NCBI GenBank assembly: GCA_017475045.1
Contig: JAFVGH010000097.1
Coordinates: forward strand, 93,491 to 157,490
Source: Fibrobacter sp.
GTDB taxonomy: Bacteria > Fibrobacterota > Fibrobacteria > Fibrobacterales > Fibrobacteraceae
Direction of reading: 5' to 3'
DNA: 64,000 nt
The notes below the pieces were generated by a model. It searched no databases. It was not told where the DNA came from and saw nothing but the letters and a program-made list of their open reading frames with translations. The position numbers and the translations under genes were made by a program. Position 1 is the first letter of the stretch, and every line of letters begins with the position of its first letter. This document shows positions 15,814 to 24,063 of this stretch, piece by piece.

Positions 15814-16173
15814 TTATAACACGCGACGCGGATTGGGACCCCAGTCATCATCGCCCCTGTGGTTCCACTGGTTTGCGCCTTGGTCCAAGGCAAGCTTGAA
15901 ACCGCCCTTAGGCACAAAATGATTCCATTCGTTTGCGCCTTGGTCTAGGGCGACACTGAAGCCGCCCCTAGGAATAAAATGATTCCATTCGTTGGCGCCC
16001 TGGTCCAGAGCGATGCTTCCGCCCCGGAAGATGAAATTGTCAACATCCTGCTCCAAAGCAACGTTCTTGGAGGGATCGCCATCGGTAGCGTATATGATGG
16101 GGATGGCGTTTGCAACTCCGCCAAAACCTGCGATGCTAGCGACAAAAATGAATGATGCGATTGCGTGTTTCAT
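15814..16173 (-). CDS. Secreted tandem-repeat peptide (ALDQGANEWNHF repeats)
   Basis: The 119-residue product has a signal peptide (IASFIFVASIAGFGGVANA) and then four repeats of about 20 residues: one divergent (ALEQDVDNFIFRGGS), two near-identical (ALDQGANEWNHF-I/V-P-R/K-GGF) and one ending RGDDDWGPNPRRVL. I do not recognise the family. The Asp/Asn-rich repeat with GG-aromatic joints could form a small beta-solenoid or bind metal; excision of repeats as peptides is also conceivable. It has its own Shine-Dalgarno (AAAGGAG), a terminator, and no partner genes adjacent. Confidence 0.7.
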   Translation of the reverse strand: MKHAIASFIFVASIAGFGGVANAIPIIYATDGDPSKNVALEQDVDNFIFRGGSIALDQGANEWNHFIPRGGFSVALDQGANEWNHFVPKGGFKLALDQGANQWNHRGDDDWGPNPRRVL

Positions 16174-16349
16174 GATAAACTCCTTTGTGTTTTGAATTCC
16201 TTGTTTCTTATGTCCATAATATACCTTCCGAAATTCATAAAGTCAAATACATAATTTCTTTGTTTTTGATAACAAATATTGATGAATGCTGGCGAAAGGC
16301 TTGAAATTATGGCTGAGGAGTGACAGATGTGTGGTGATAGTATAAAAAA

Positions 16350-16377
16350 GAGATTCCGGGTCAAGCCCGGAATGACA
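16350..16377. repeat. Short palindromic repeat (GAGATTCC...GGAATGACA), copy 1
   Basis: ATTCCGGG and CCCGGAAT pair across TCAAG, flanked by GAG and GACA. Copies 2 and 3 are at 48935-48962 and 56260-56287 (reversed). The layout recalls the dRS3-type ATTCC...GGAAT repeats known from other bacteria. Confidence 0.7.
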
Positions 16378-16380
16378 ACG

Positions 16381-16471
16381 GTGAGCAACAAAGCCCCTAG
16401 TATTAACTAGGGGTGGTTGCGAGAGAATCCGCATGCTGGAGAATCTATTCTAGGTTTTAGCGGATTCGGTC
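16381..16471 (-). repeat. 91-bp structured intergenic repeat, copy B
   Basis: On the minus strand it begins GACC and ends GTTGCTCAC. Stem 1 is GAATCCGC/GCGGATTC, stem 2 is GCAAC/GTTGC around the inner CCCCTAG/CTAGGGG pairing. It lies after the FISUMP gene ending at 16535 and in its orientation. The 16174-16534 stretch otherwise holds only the palindromic repeat and an 8-bp hairpin ATGGCGGC/GCCGCCAT near 16480-16502; I see no gene there. Confidence 0.8.
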
Positions 16472-16534
16472 ATTAAAAGATGGCGGCTCGGAGGCCGCCA
16501 TGACATTCTTGGAAGTGCGAACGATTATTTACTG

Positions 16535-17290
16535 CTACGCGTTCTTTACGCAGCGTACGGACAAGGCATCGGAGCGGTAGACCCCTTCGATGTCCACGGA
16601 ATTGTTGGTGATGCTCAGGCGGTAGGCATTGGACTTGCCGTATTCATCCTTGCACCAGAAGCGGGCGCGCTTGCCGAAACGGCAGAAAGCGCCGTTGTCG
16701 AAGCGGTAGCCGGCGGGCAGGGCGAAGAACCCGAAGGAATCCTCGCCGGGATTGCCCCAGAAGCACTCGCTGCGCAGTTCGTCGCCGTTGGAATTCTTGG
16801 GCAGGTTCTCCAGGAGCTGTTCCCATTCCTTGTAGCTGGGGATATGCCAGCCATCGGGTGCGATTCCCTGGTAGTTGTCCTGACGGATGTTGTGGTACAT
16901 TTCCATGTCCTTGGCGGGGGACTGCTCGCTGAAATCGGCAGGGATGCCGAGAGCCGCTGTCCAGGTGTAGAGACGGCCGTATTTTGCGATATTCATCTCG
17001 TCGTTACCCGGGGCATAGCTTTCTTCTGTCTTGAAACGCAGGTTGTCCACCATCCAAATCTGGTTGCCGATTTTCACTGTGCGGTAAGTTTCACCGTCGC
17101 GGGCATCGGTGAATGTTTCGTAGTTGAACTTCTTTGTATTCAGGGCCACGCATTCTTCGTAAGATATCAGATTTTCCTTTTCGGAAGCTTCTTTCTTGGT
17201 AGCCTTGGTGACGGTAGCGCCGATACGGAAGGCTGCCACGATGACGACAATGAGGGCAATGACGTTGAATACGATAAAGGATGTTTCCAT
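16535..17290 (-). CDS. FISUMP-domain protein with N-terminal membrane anchor
   Basis: The 251-residue product has one hydrophobic segment at residues 5-25 (FIVFNVIALIVVIVAAF) followed by a Lys/Glu-rich stretch, so it is probably anchored in the inner membrane with the domain outside. Residues 60-251 form a FISUMP domain: DGETYRTVKIGNQIWMVDNLRF, YGRLYTWTAALG, GWHIPSYKEWEQLLENL, FALPAGYRFDNG, ARFWCKDE and a final SVRCVKNA. Unlike the paralogue at 11845 it lacks the Ser-rich linker and a lipobox. The role of the domain is not established. Confidence 0.85.
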   Translation of the reverse strand: METSFIVFNVIALIVVIVAAFRIGATVTKATKKEASEKENLISYEECVALNTKKFNYETFTDARDGETYRTVKIGNQIWMVDNLRFKTEESYAPGNDEMNIAKYGRLYTWTAALGIPADFSEQSPAKDMEMYHNIRQDNYQGIAPDGWHIPSYKEWEQLLENLPKNSNGDELRSECFWGNPGEDSFGFFALPAGYRFDNGAFCRFGKRARFWCKDEYGKSNAYRLSITNNSVDIEGVYRSDALSVRCVKNA

Positions 17291-17352
17291 AGTGTTTCCT
17301 TTTTAAGAAAGCTAACGCAAATTTAGTAATTGTAGGGCTCGGGGCCAAGCCC

Positions 17353-18915
17353 TTACGTAGAATACATGGGGAATACGATGGGGGTTATGAACAGGTTCGC
17401 GATAAGGATAATGAAATTCATGGGAATCCCAATCTTCATGAAGTCCGTGAACCTATAACCGCCGGCGCCGTAGACCAGCATGTGGGTGCCCGAGCCGATG
17501 GGGGTGGCAAAGCTGCTGCTCACCGAGATCATCAGGGCAATGCAGAAGGTAAGGGGGTTCACGCCCAGGGCTGTGGCGGCACTGATGGTGATGGGACAGA
17601 ACATGGCCGCCGTAGCCGTATTGCTGATAAATTCAGTAATGAAGGTGGCTACCAGGCAGATGGCCGCAATCACCACGTAGGGGTTGGTTCCACAAATATC
17701 CAGAAGGTTGTTCGCAATCATCTGGGCTACCCCCGTAGATTCCAGGGCCTTGCCCAGGCAGATACTGCCGGAGAAGATGATGAGGATATTCCAGTTGACG
17801 GAGTTCATGGCCTGGGCACTGGTGCAGCAGCGGAAAACCACCATGGCCACCGCGGCAAGGATGCTGGCCGAAAGCAGGGGCAGCACGTCGAATGCCGATA
17901 GCAGGACCATGGCGAGCATGATGAGCGAGGAGACGATGGTTTTGGGGCCGATGGCCTTTTCACCGGCCGCATTCTCCAGGAAGCCCTTCAGGTGGTCGTT
18001 CTTTAGATCCAGGTTTTCACAAATCCACTGGAGCTGTTCCGCCTTGCCCGAGACGATGATATGGTCGGAACCCATGATGAAGGTTTCTGGCGTGGCCACT
18101 TCCACATCGTTGTCGAAACGACGGATGGCGAGAATGGAACTCTTGTTCTTCTCGAAGCCCTTGGGGTTCTGCTCGTAGATTTCTTGCAGGGACATGCCGA
18201 TAAGCCTGTGCCTGGAAGGAACACGGAGTTCCAGTGTCAGGTCGTCATCTTCGCCGCCGCTCAAGGGAGATTTGCGGATGGGAAGCAGCTTCTGTAGCAC
18301 GATGATGGCGGTGACTCCTACCGCAAGGCAGAAGAGCCCGCAAAGGGTGGGGGTGAAAATGCTCAGGTGTGTCCCGGTGTTGTCGGCATAGAGGCCAGAG
18401 ATAATCAGGTTCGGCGCCGTGCCGATGAGGGTACAGATACCGCCCATACCCGAGGCGTAGCTCAGGGGAATCAAAAGCTTTGACGGCGAGATGCCCAGTT
18501 TCTTGGACCAGATCTTCACCACGTCGATAAAGATGGCCACCACCGTGGTGTTGGTTAGGAACGAGCTCATGACGGCCACCGGGAACATGGTCCGCAGAAT
18601 GGCGTGGGTAAGGGTCTTAGGGGAGCCCATCAGGTGTTTTACCACCCAGTTCAAGAAGCCTGTGTAGTTCAGGCCCGCGATGACCGCATAAAGAACGGCG
18701 ATGACTATGACGGATGTGGAGCTGAAGCCCCCAAAGGCCGTCTTTGCGTCAAGAACCCCGCTGACATACAGGATGAAGATGCCCAGGATAAACACGATGT
18801 CGGTCCGCACCTTTGTGAAAATCAAGGTTGCGAAAAGTGACAGTACGACGACTATAGTGAACCAGGCATTGCCCGACAGGCCCATCCATTCGAATGCAAG
18901 CACACCCTGTAGCAT
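17353..18915 (-). CDS. SLC13/DASS-family transporter with a TrkA-C (RCK_C) domain
   Basis: A 520-residue integral membrane protein with about ten hydrophobic helices. A cytosolic insert near residues 215-290 (LRVPSRHRLIGMSLQEIYEQ...ETFIMGSDHIIVSGKAEQLQWI) has the TrkA-C fold. Substrate-site motifs typical of the divalent anion:sodium symporter family are seen twice: SSFLTNTTVVAIF and FISNTATAAMFCPI (the Ser-Asn-Thr motifs). Relatives carry dicarboxylates or sulfate with sodium; in Fibrobacter, which excretes succinate, either is possible, and the sequence does not decide. Single-gene unit. Confidence 0.85.
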   Translation of the reverse strand: MLQGVLAFEWMGLSGNAWFTIVVVLSLFATLIFTKVRTDIVFILGIFILYVSGVLDAKTAFGGFSSTSVIVIAVLYAVIAGLNYTGFLNWVVKHLMGSPKTLTHAILRTMFPVAVMSSFLTNTTVVAIFIDVVKIWSKKLGISPSKLLIPLSYASGMGGICTLIGTAPNLIISGLYADNTGTHLSIFTPTLCGLFCLAVGVTAIIVLQKLLPIRKSPLSGGEDDDLTLELRVPSRHRLIGMSLQEIYEQNPKGFEKNKSSILAIRRFDNDVEVATPETFIMGSDHIIVSGKAEQLQWICENLDLKNDHLKGFLENAAGEKAIGPKTIVSSLIMLAMVLLSAFDVLPLLSASILAAVAMVVFRCCTSAQAMNSVNWNILIIFSGSICLGKALESTGVAQMIANNLLDICGTNPYVVIAAICLVATFITEFISNTATAAMFCPITISAATALGVNPLTFCIALMISVSSSFATPIGSGTHMLVYGAGGYRFTDFMKIGIPMNFIILIANLFITPIVFPMYST

Positions 18916-18963
18916 TATTCCCTTCGAAGGTGAAAAATGAACAGGGACAAATATAAAAAATGC

Positions 18964-19395
18964 TTATGCTTTTGGCGAGCGGGAAACCTTCACCACGACG
19001 GTTCCGGCAAGCTTGTCGTGCCAGGCCTGCTTCTTGGGGTCAAAGGCAACCCACAGGAATCCAAGTCCAAGCGGGATAGCCGAAAGGATATAGGCGAAAT
19101 AGCGGCCGACGCATTGTTTTTTAGAAGGCTTGCTTCCGGTCTCTGCATCTACGATTCTTGCAGAAACGGCCATCTTGCCCGGAGTGGCCTGCTTTTTGGT
19201 CCAGAACAGGATAACGAGAATCATGGGCAGAATATTTGAAATGAGAATATCTGCCAGACCGCTGACGGCCTCGTTATTTTCCAGGTAGGCCAGGCCGTAT
19301 ATGGCAAGGAGAGGTGGCAGTGTAATTGCCATAATCAAGACGCTGTCGATGAGGGTTGCAAGAACCCTCGCCCAGAAACCCACATACTTTGTCAT
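18964..19395 (-). CDS. RDD-family membrane protein
   Basis: A 143-residue protein starting MTKYVGFWARVLATLIDSVLIM, the R...D of the RDD domain, followed by a third hydrophobic pair of helices and TPGKMAVSARIVDAETG, another family signature, and a final QAWHDKLAGTVVV. RDD proteins are small helical membrane proteins, some of which act in ion exchange; no function is implied here. The start at 19395 is fixed by GGAGGGG upstream. It is transcribed away from the aldehyde dehydrogenase gene; the two share a short AT-rich promoter region. Confidence 0.85.
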   Translation of the reverse strand: MTKYVGFWARVLATLIDSVLIMAITLPPLLAIYGLAYLENNEAVSGLADILISNILPMILVILFWTKKQATPGKMAVSARIVDAETGSKPSKKQCVGRYFAYILSAIPLGLGFLWVAFDPKKQAWHDKLAGTVVVKVSRSPKA

Positions 19396-19485
19396 AATCC
19401 CCTCCTTTGTTTTTTTTAATAATAGGTATTTTGCAGAAAGGTTGTTTTCATAATGTCTATATTTATTCAAAATAAGAGACAGAAT

Positions 19486-20922
19486 ATGGATTGTTCTTTT
19501 AAAGAAATTTTTGACGCCCAGGGTGAAAGACGCTGGAGTGTGGCACAAACAAGTGCAAAGGAGCGGATTGTCAAGCTGCAGAAACTCCGAAAGGCGCTTG
19601 TGGCGCGACAACAGGAATTCTACGATGCGGTTTGGGAGGATTTTCACAAGCCGAAAACGGAAGCGTGGCTTTGTGAAGTATTTCCGACTTTGCAGGAGAT
19701 TGATTATGCCGTTAGCCACCTTGAAGAATGGATGGGGGAAAAGCCGGGCGAATGGAGTTTTGTGTTTCCGCTGAACAAGAGCGTGAGCCGATTTGAACCC
19801 AAGGGCCACGTGTTTATCATGGCCCCGTGGAACTATCCGTTGTTGCTGTTTATATCGCCGATTGTTTCGGCGGTGGCGGCAGGGAACGTGGTGATGGCCA
19901 AGCCGAGTCACAAAACACCCTGTGTTGCTGCATTCCTTGAATCGTTAATGGCAGGCGTATTTCCGCAAAACGAGGTTGCCGTGGTGCGAGGGTCTGGAGC
20001 AAGCGTCGGTGACCAACTGTTGGAACTGCCCTTTGACCATGTATTTTTTACCGGAAGCCCGAAGGTAGGGGCTCATGTGGCACAGTGTGCAGCACGGATT
20101 CATGCTGGCGTGACGCTGGAACTGGGCGGAAAATCTCCGGTAGTAGTCCTTGATGACGTAGATGTGGAAGATGCGGCAAAGAAAATGGCATGGGGCAAGA
20201 TGCTGAATGCCGGCCAGACCTGTATTGCGCCGGATTATGCGCTTTGTCCGTCAGAGTTGGTGCAGAGTTTGGCAGAAAAGATTGCGGATAATATTCGTAA
20301 GATGTATGGCGCCACAGAAGATGAACGTAGAGGTTGCGAAAATTTTGTGCATATTGTAGAGAGCCCTGTTGTGGAACGGCATAGGTCTTTGGTAGAAGAC
20401 GCCCTTGCATGTGGCGCCACAGCGGTTTTGGGCGGTGAATTCGCAGAAGGCGATATTGAGAACCGATACACGCCTGCGACAATCCTCACGGGTGTTAAAC
20501 CGGATATGAAAATTATGGAATCCGAGATTTTTGGCCCCATCTTGCCGATAGTCGCCTATGATTCACTGGATGATGCAATACATTTTGTCCAGCAACGTCC
20601 AAAGCCGTTGGCTCTGTATGTTTTCGGAAAATCGCCGTCAAAAGTTGATCAAGTTCTCGCGTGTACCACGTCGGGTTCTGCTTGCGTAAACCACTGCATA
20701 CTGCAGATAGAGAATCTTTCGGTTCCCTTTGGTGGAGTAGGCATGAGCGGTACCGGGAATTACCATGGCCTTTATGGCTTCAAGACTTTTAGCCATGAAC
20801 GTAACGTGATGCACCAGGGGGGCTTCGATCCTATGTCGGCTTTCTACCCGCCTTACTACAAGAAAGGCGAAAAAGGGCTCCGGGCACGGTTGCAACGCTT
20901 GGCAGCTAAATTGTTAGGCTAA
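19486..20922 (+). CDS. Aldehyde dehydrogenase, class 3 (fatty/long-chain aldehyde) type
   Basis: NAD(P)-dependent oxidation of an aldehyde to the acid. The product of about 478 residues has the catalytic Cys in NAGQTCIAPDY, the general-base Glu in LELGGKSP, the cofactor loop FFTGSPKVG and PWNYPLLLF. The truncated C-terminus with PPYYKKGEKGLRARLQRL resembles class 3 ALDHs and YwdH/CalB-like enzymes rather than the longer class 1/2. An ATG at 19453 would add 11 residues; I prefer 19486 because family members start near FKEIFDAQ and GAGA lies upstream. Single gene, with a shared terminator after it. Substrate unknown. Confidence 0.9.
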   Translation: MDCSFKEIFDAQGERRWSVAQTSAKERIVKLQKLRKALVARQQEFYDAVWEDFHKPKTEAWLCEVFPTLQEIDYAVSHLEEWMGEKPGEWSFVFPLNKSVSRFEPKGHVFIMAPWNYPLLLFISPIVSAVAAGNVVMAKPSHKTPCVAAFLESLMAGVFPQNEVAVVRGSGASVGDQLLELPFDHVFFTGSPKVGAHVAQCAARIHAGVTLELGGKSPVVVLDDVDVEDAAKKMAWGKMLNAGQTCIAPDYALCPSELVQSLAEKIADNIRKMYGATEDERRGCENFVHIVESPVVERHRSLVEDALACGATAVLGGEFAEGDIENRYTPATILTGVKPDMKIMESEIFGPILPIVAYDSLDDAIHFVQQRPKPLALYVFGKSPSKVDQVLACTTSGSACVNHCILQIENLSVPFGGVGMSGTGNYHGLYGFKTFSHERNVMHQGGFDPMSAFYPPYYKKGEKGLRARLQRLAAKLLG

Positions 20923-20953
20923 AAAAGAACCGCAGTTTTGGGCTGCGGCTTTT
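20921..20953. terminator. Bidirectional terminator between aldehyde dehydrogenase and secA
   Basis: CCGCAG/CTGCGG around TTTTGGG, with AAAAAAGAA on the left and TTTT on the right, so it can end both convergent genes. Confidence 0.8.
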
Positions 20954-20956
20954 AAA

Positions 20957-23911
20957 TTACTCCAGGTCCTTGCCGTGGCACTTCTTGTACTTGAGGCCGG
21001 AACCGCACCAGCAGGGGTCATTTCGACCTAGCTTCGGGCCTGCTTGCTGGGCACGCTTTGCGGCTGCAGCGACAGCGGGGTTTGTGTAGGTGCGGCGTAC
21101 CGTGGGCCTTGTTCCAGGGAGAGCCGACTGCGGCATGGGCTGCGGTGCAGCCGAACTTTGAGCCTGCTGGCTTTCGGAAAGGGCGTTGCTTTCAGAACTT
21201 GCTGCCTGACCTGCAAGACCTGCGGCCTTGGCGCCTTCGGCACTCATCTGTTCGGGAGCCTGGGCTGTCTCGGTGGACTGTGCCTGTTCCTGCTGGCCTT
21301 CGCCTGCATTTTCGGAGGCGGGACGTTCGCGCAGCTGCAGCTGGTCCGGCGAGACGGTCTGTCCGTTGGGCAGCGTAATCCGGATGTTCAAGATACGGAG
21401 CGCTGTGAGGGTCGCGATCTTCTCGATGCAGCCTTCGAACATCTTGTAGCCTTCGTTCTTGTAGATCATCAGCGGATCCTTCTGGGCGTATCCGTGGAAG
21501 CGGATGGCGTCTTTCAGCTGGTCCATGGCGTACAGGTGTTCTTTCCAAACCTGGTCGATGGTCATGAGCAGGAACCGACGTTCGATATTGCGGAAGTCGG
21601 CGTCAGGAATAATCTTGGTGAGCTTGTCGTAACGGGCCTTGCAGAGGGCGATGATTTCGTCCAGCACCTGTTCCGGAGTCTTCTTGGTGGCATCGTCGAA
21701 GCTCAGGTTGTATTCCATGCCGAGGCTTCGTTGCAGGTCGGTATGCAGGCCTTCCAGGTTCCAGTTTTCCACATAGCTCTTGGGCGGGATGTAGTTGCTG
21801 ACCTTGATGTCGCAGGCGTCTTCGATGCGGTTCAGGATTTCGTCACGGACATCTTCACCGTTCAGAATGCGCCGGCGAAGTCCGTAGATTACCTTGCGCT
21901 GTTCGTTCATCACGTTGTCGTAGTCCAGCAAGTGCTTACGGATGTCGAAGCTCTGGCCTTCAACGCGGCGCTGGGCGCTGCGGATAGAGCGGCTCACGAT
22001 GGGGTGGGTAATCACCTCGTCTTCGCCTACGCCAAAGCGGGTCATCAGGTTCTTGACGCTGTCGCCACCGAAGATGCGCATCAGGTTGTCGTCCAGGCTC
22101 AAGAAGTACTGGCTGGAACCCGGGTCGCCCTGACGGCCGGAACGTCCGCGCAGCTGGTTGTCGATACGGCGAGATTCGTGGCGTTCGGTACCCAGCACGT
22201 GCAGGCCGCCCACTTCGGTAACTCCGGGGCCAAGGGCGATATCAGTACCACGACCTGCCATGTTGGTGGCGATGGTCACCTTGCCCTTGTGGCCGGCGAA
22301 CTGGATGATTTCCGCTTCGCGGCTATGGTTCTTGGCGTTCAGCACTTCGTGGGGGATTCCTTCCTTTTCCAAAAGCCCGTGGAGGTGTTCGGACTTTTCG
22401 ATAGAGGCGGTACCCACCAGCAGGGGCTGGCCCTTTTCGTGACGGTCCTTGATTTCGGCCACGATGGCTTTCCACTTGGCGCCTTCGGACTTGTACACCA
22501 TGTCTTGCATGTCCTTGCGGATGCAGGGCTTGTTGGTCGGGATGACCCAGGTGTTCATGTTGTAGATCTTGATAAATTCCGTAGCTTCCGTTTCGGCGGT
22601 ACCGGTCATGCCGGAGAGCTTCTTGTACATGCGGAAGTAGTTCTGGAAGGTAATGGTGGCGAGAGTCTGGTTCTCGCGACGGATCTGCACCTTTTCCTTG
22701 GCTTCGATGGCCTGGTGCATGCCGTTGCTGTAGCGGCGGCCTTCCATAAGGCGGCCCGTGTTCTCGTCCACGATGATAATTTCGCCGTCACGGACGATGT
22801 AGTCCACGTCGCGTTCGTACAGGTGCCAGGCACGGAGGGCCTGGTCCAGGAAGTGCACCCAGTCTGCGTGTTCGCCGTACAGGTTGGTAATCTGCATCAG
22901 GCTTTCTACGTGGTTTACGCCCTTTTCGGTGAGCTGGATGTTCTTGTCCTTCTCGTCGACGGAGAAGTCCTTGTTCTTGATGAGCTTCTGGGCGATTTCG
23001 TTAGCCTTCGCGTACTTGTCGGTAGCGTCTTCGGCAGGGCCACTGATGATAAGAGGCGTACGGGCTTCGTCGATAAGGATGGAGTCCACTTCGTCCACGA
23101 TACAGAAGTTCAGTTCACGCTGCACCAGCTGGTCGGGCTCTACGGCCATGTTGTCGCGGAGGTAGTCGAAACCGAATTCGTTGTTGGTACCGTAGGTCAC
23201 GTCGCTGTTGTAGCTCTTGCGGCGCTGTTCGGAATTGAGGCCGTTCACGATCAGGCCAACGGTGAGTCCCAGGAACTGGTACACCAGTCCCATCTGCTTC
23301 GCGTCACGGCCGGCCAGGTAGTCGTTCACCGTCACCACGTGTACACCGTGTCCGGAAAGACCATTCAGGTAGACGGGCAGAGCTGCGGCAAGGGTCTTAC
23401 CTTCACCGGTGGCCATTTCGGCGATGGCGCCTTCGTGGAGCACCAGGCCGCCGATCATCTGCACGTCGAAGGGCATCATACGGAAGGGCTTAACCGATTC
23501 GGGGTAGAGTTCACGGACCTTTGCATAGAGGGCGGCGGGCAGGTAGACTTCCCACTCGTTCTTGCCGGCGGCAAGTTCTGCCTTGGCAGCGTCGGCTGCG
23601 GCCTGCAGTTCGGGGCCTAGGCGGCTGAAGTCAAATCCAAACTCGGGTTTGAAGATGTTGAAGATACCGAGACGACGGTCGCAGGCTTCTTGGCATACGG
23701 CAAAGGCATCGACCTTGATGTCTTCGAGGGTGGCTCCGTTTTTCAGCTTTTCGCGGAATTCTGCACTCTTTGCGGCCAGGGCTGCATCGTCCAGAGCTTC
23801 CATGGCCTCACGGGCTGCATGAATTTTGGCGATGACGGGCCTAAGCTGCTTAACCTTGCGTTCGTGGGGCGTACCAAAAATCTTGTGGAGTACGGTATCG
23901 ACTACGCTCAT
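20957..23911 (-). CDS. secA: Preprotein translocase ATPase SecA
   Basis: The motor of the general secretion pathway, which pushes unfolded precursors through SecYEG. The 984-residue product has Walker A in MATGEGKTLAAALP, the DEVDSILIDEARTPLIISGP Walker B region, the helicase motif TNMAGRGTDIALG and the QLRGRSGRQGDPGSSQYFLSLDD motif. The C-terminus has a Gln/Ala/Ser-rich linker and the Cys-rich zinc site GRNDPCWCGSGLKYKKCHG that binds SecB and lipids. The start at 23911 follows AAAGGGA; an upstream extension lacks family similarity. Length is slightly above the usual 830-900 because of the linker. It serves the many exported proteins encoded nearby. Confidence 0.98.
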   Translation of the reverse strand: MSVVDTVLHKIFGTPHERKVKQLRPVIAKIHAAREAMEALDDAALAAKSAEFREKLKNGATLEDIKVDAFAVCQEACDRRLGIFNIFKPEFGFDFSRLGPELQAAADAAKAELAAGKNEWEVYLPAALYAKVRELYPESVKPFRMMPFDVQMIGGLVLHEGAIAEMATGEGKTLAAALPVYLNGLSGHGVHVVTVNDYLAGRDAKQMGLVYQFLGLTVGLIVNGLNSEQRRKSYNSDVTYGTNNEFGFDYLRDNMAVEPDQLVQRELNFCIVDEVDSILIDEARTPLIISGPAEDATDKYAKANEIAQKLIKNKDFSVDEKDKNIQLTEKGVNHVESLMQITNLYGEHADWVHFLDQALRAWHLYERDVDYIVRDGEIIIVDENTGRLMEGRRYSNGMHQAIEAKEKVQIRRENQTLATITFQNYFRMYKKLSGMTGTAETEATEFIKIYNMNTWVIPTNKPCIRKDMQDMVYKSEGAKWKAIVAEIKDRHEKGQPLLVGTASIEKSEHLHGLLEKEGIPHEVLNAKNHSREAEIIQFAGHKGKVTIATNMAGRGTDIALGPGVTEVGGLHVLGTERHESRRIDNQLRGRSGRQGDPGSSQYFLSLDDNLMRIFGGDSVKNLMTRFGVGEDEVITHPIVSRSIRSAQRRVEGQSFDIRKHLLDYDNVMNEQRKVIYGLRRRILNGEDVRDEILNRIEDACDIKVSNYIPPKSYVENWNLEGLHTDLQRSLGMEYNLSFDDATKKTPEQVLDEIIALCKARYDKLTKIIPDADFRNIERRFLLMTIDQVWKEHLYAMDQLKDAIRFHGYAQKDPLMIYKNEGYKMFEGCIEKIATLTALRILNIRITLPNGQTVSPDQLQLRERPASENAGEGQQEQAQSTETAQAPEQMSAEGAKAAGLAGQAASSESNALSESQQAQSSAAPQPMPQSALPGTRPTVRRTYTNPAVAAAAKRAQQAGPKLGRNDPCWCGSGLKYKKCHGKDLE

Positions 23912-24011
23912 TTCATTCCCTTTATACTGCCGGGGGCAATAACCCGCGGACACTGTTAAAAATTACGGCGAAAAGATAGAAAAAGGTAAGAAATCCTTTG
24001 CTTTAAAATAC

Positions 24012-24039
24012 TTGAAATAACGGGGCGATTGGCTATATT
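24012..24039 (+). promoter_or_regulatory. Predicted promoter of the GH74 gene
   Basis: TTGAAA (24012-24017), 16-nt spacer, TATATT (24034-24039); an AGGGAG Shine-Dalgarno follows before the ATG at 24064. Confidence 0.5.
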
Positions 24040-24063
24040 TCAAATAATTCTAGGGAGATTATT

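Noticed and set aside
16170..16434. Two minus-strand frames containing VIPGLTRNL and CHSGLDPES
   Set aside because: These peptides are the translation of the short palindromic repeat; such frames are a familiar annotation artefact.
21044..23620. 858-codon open frame antisense to secA
   Set aside because: It is a mirror of the strong codon bias of secA; it has no signal, motif or Shine-Dalgarno, and secA is certain.
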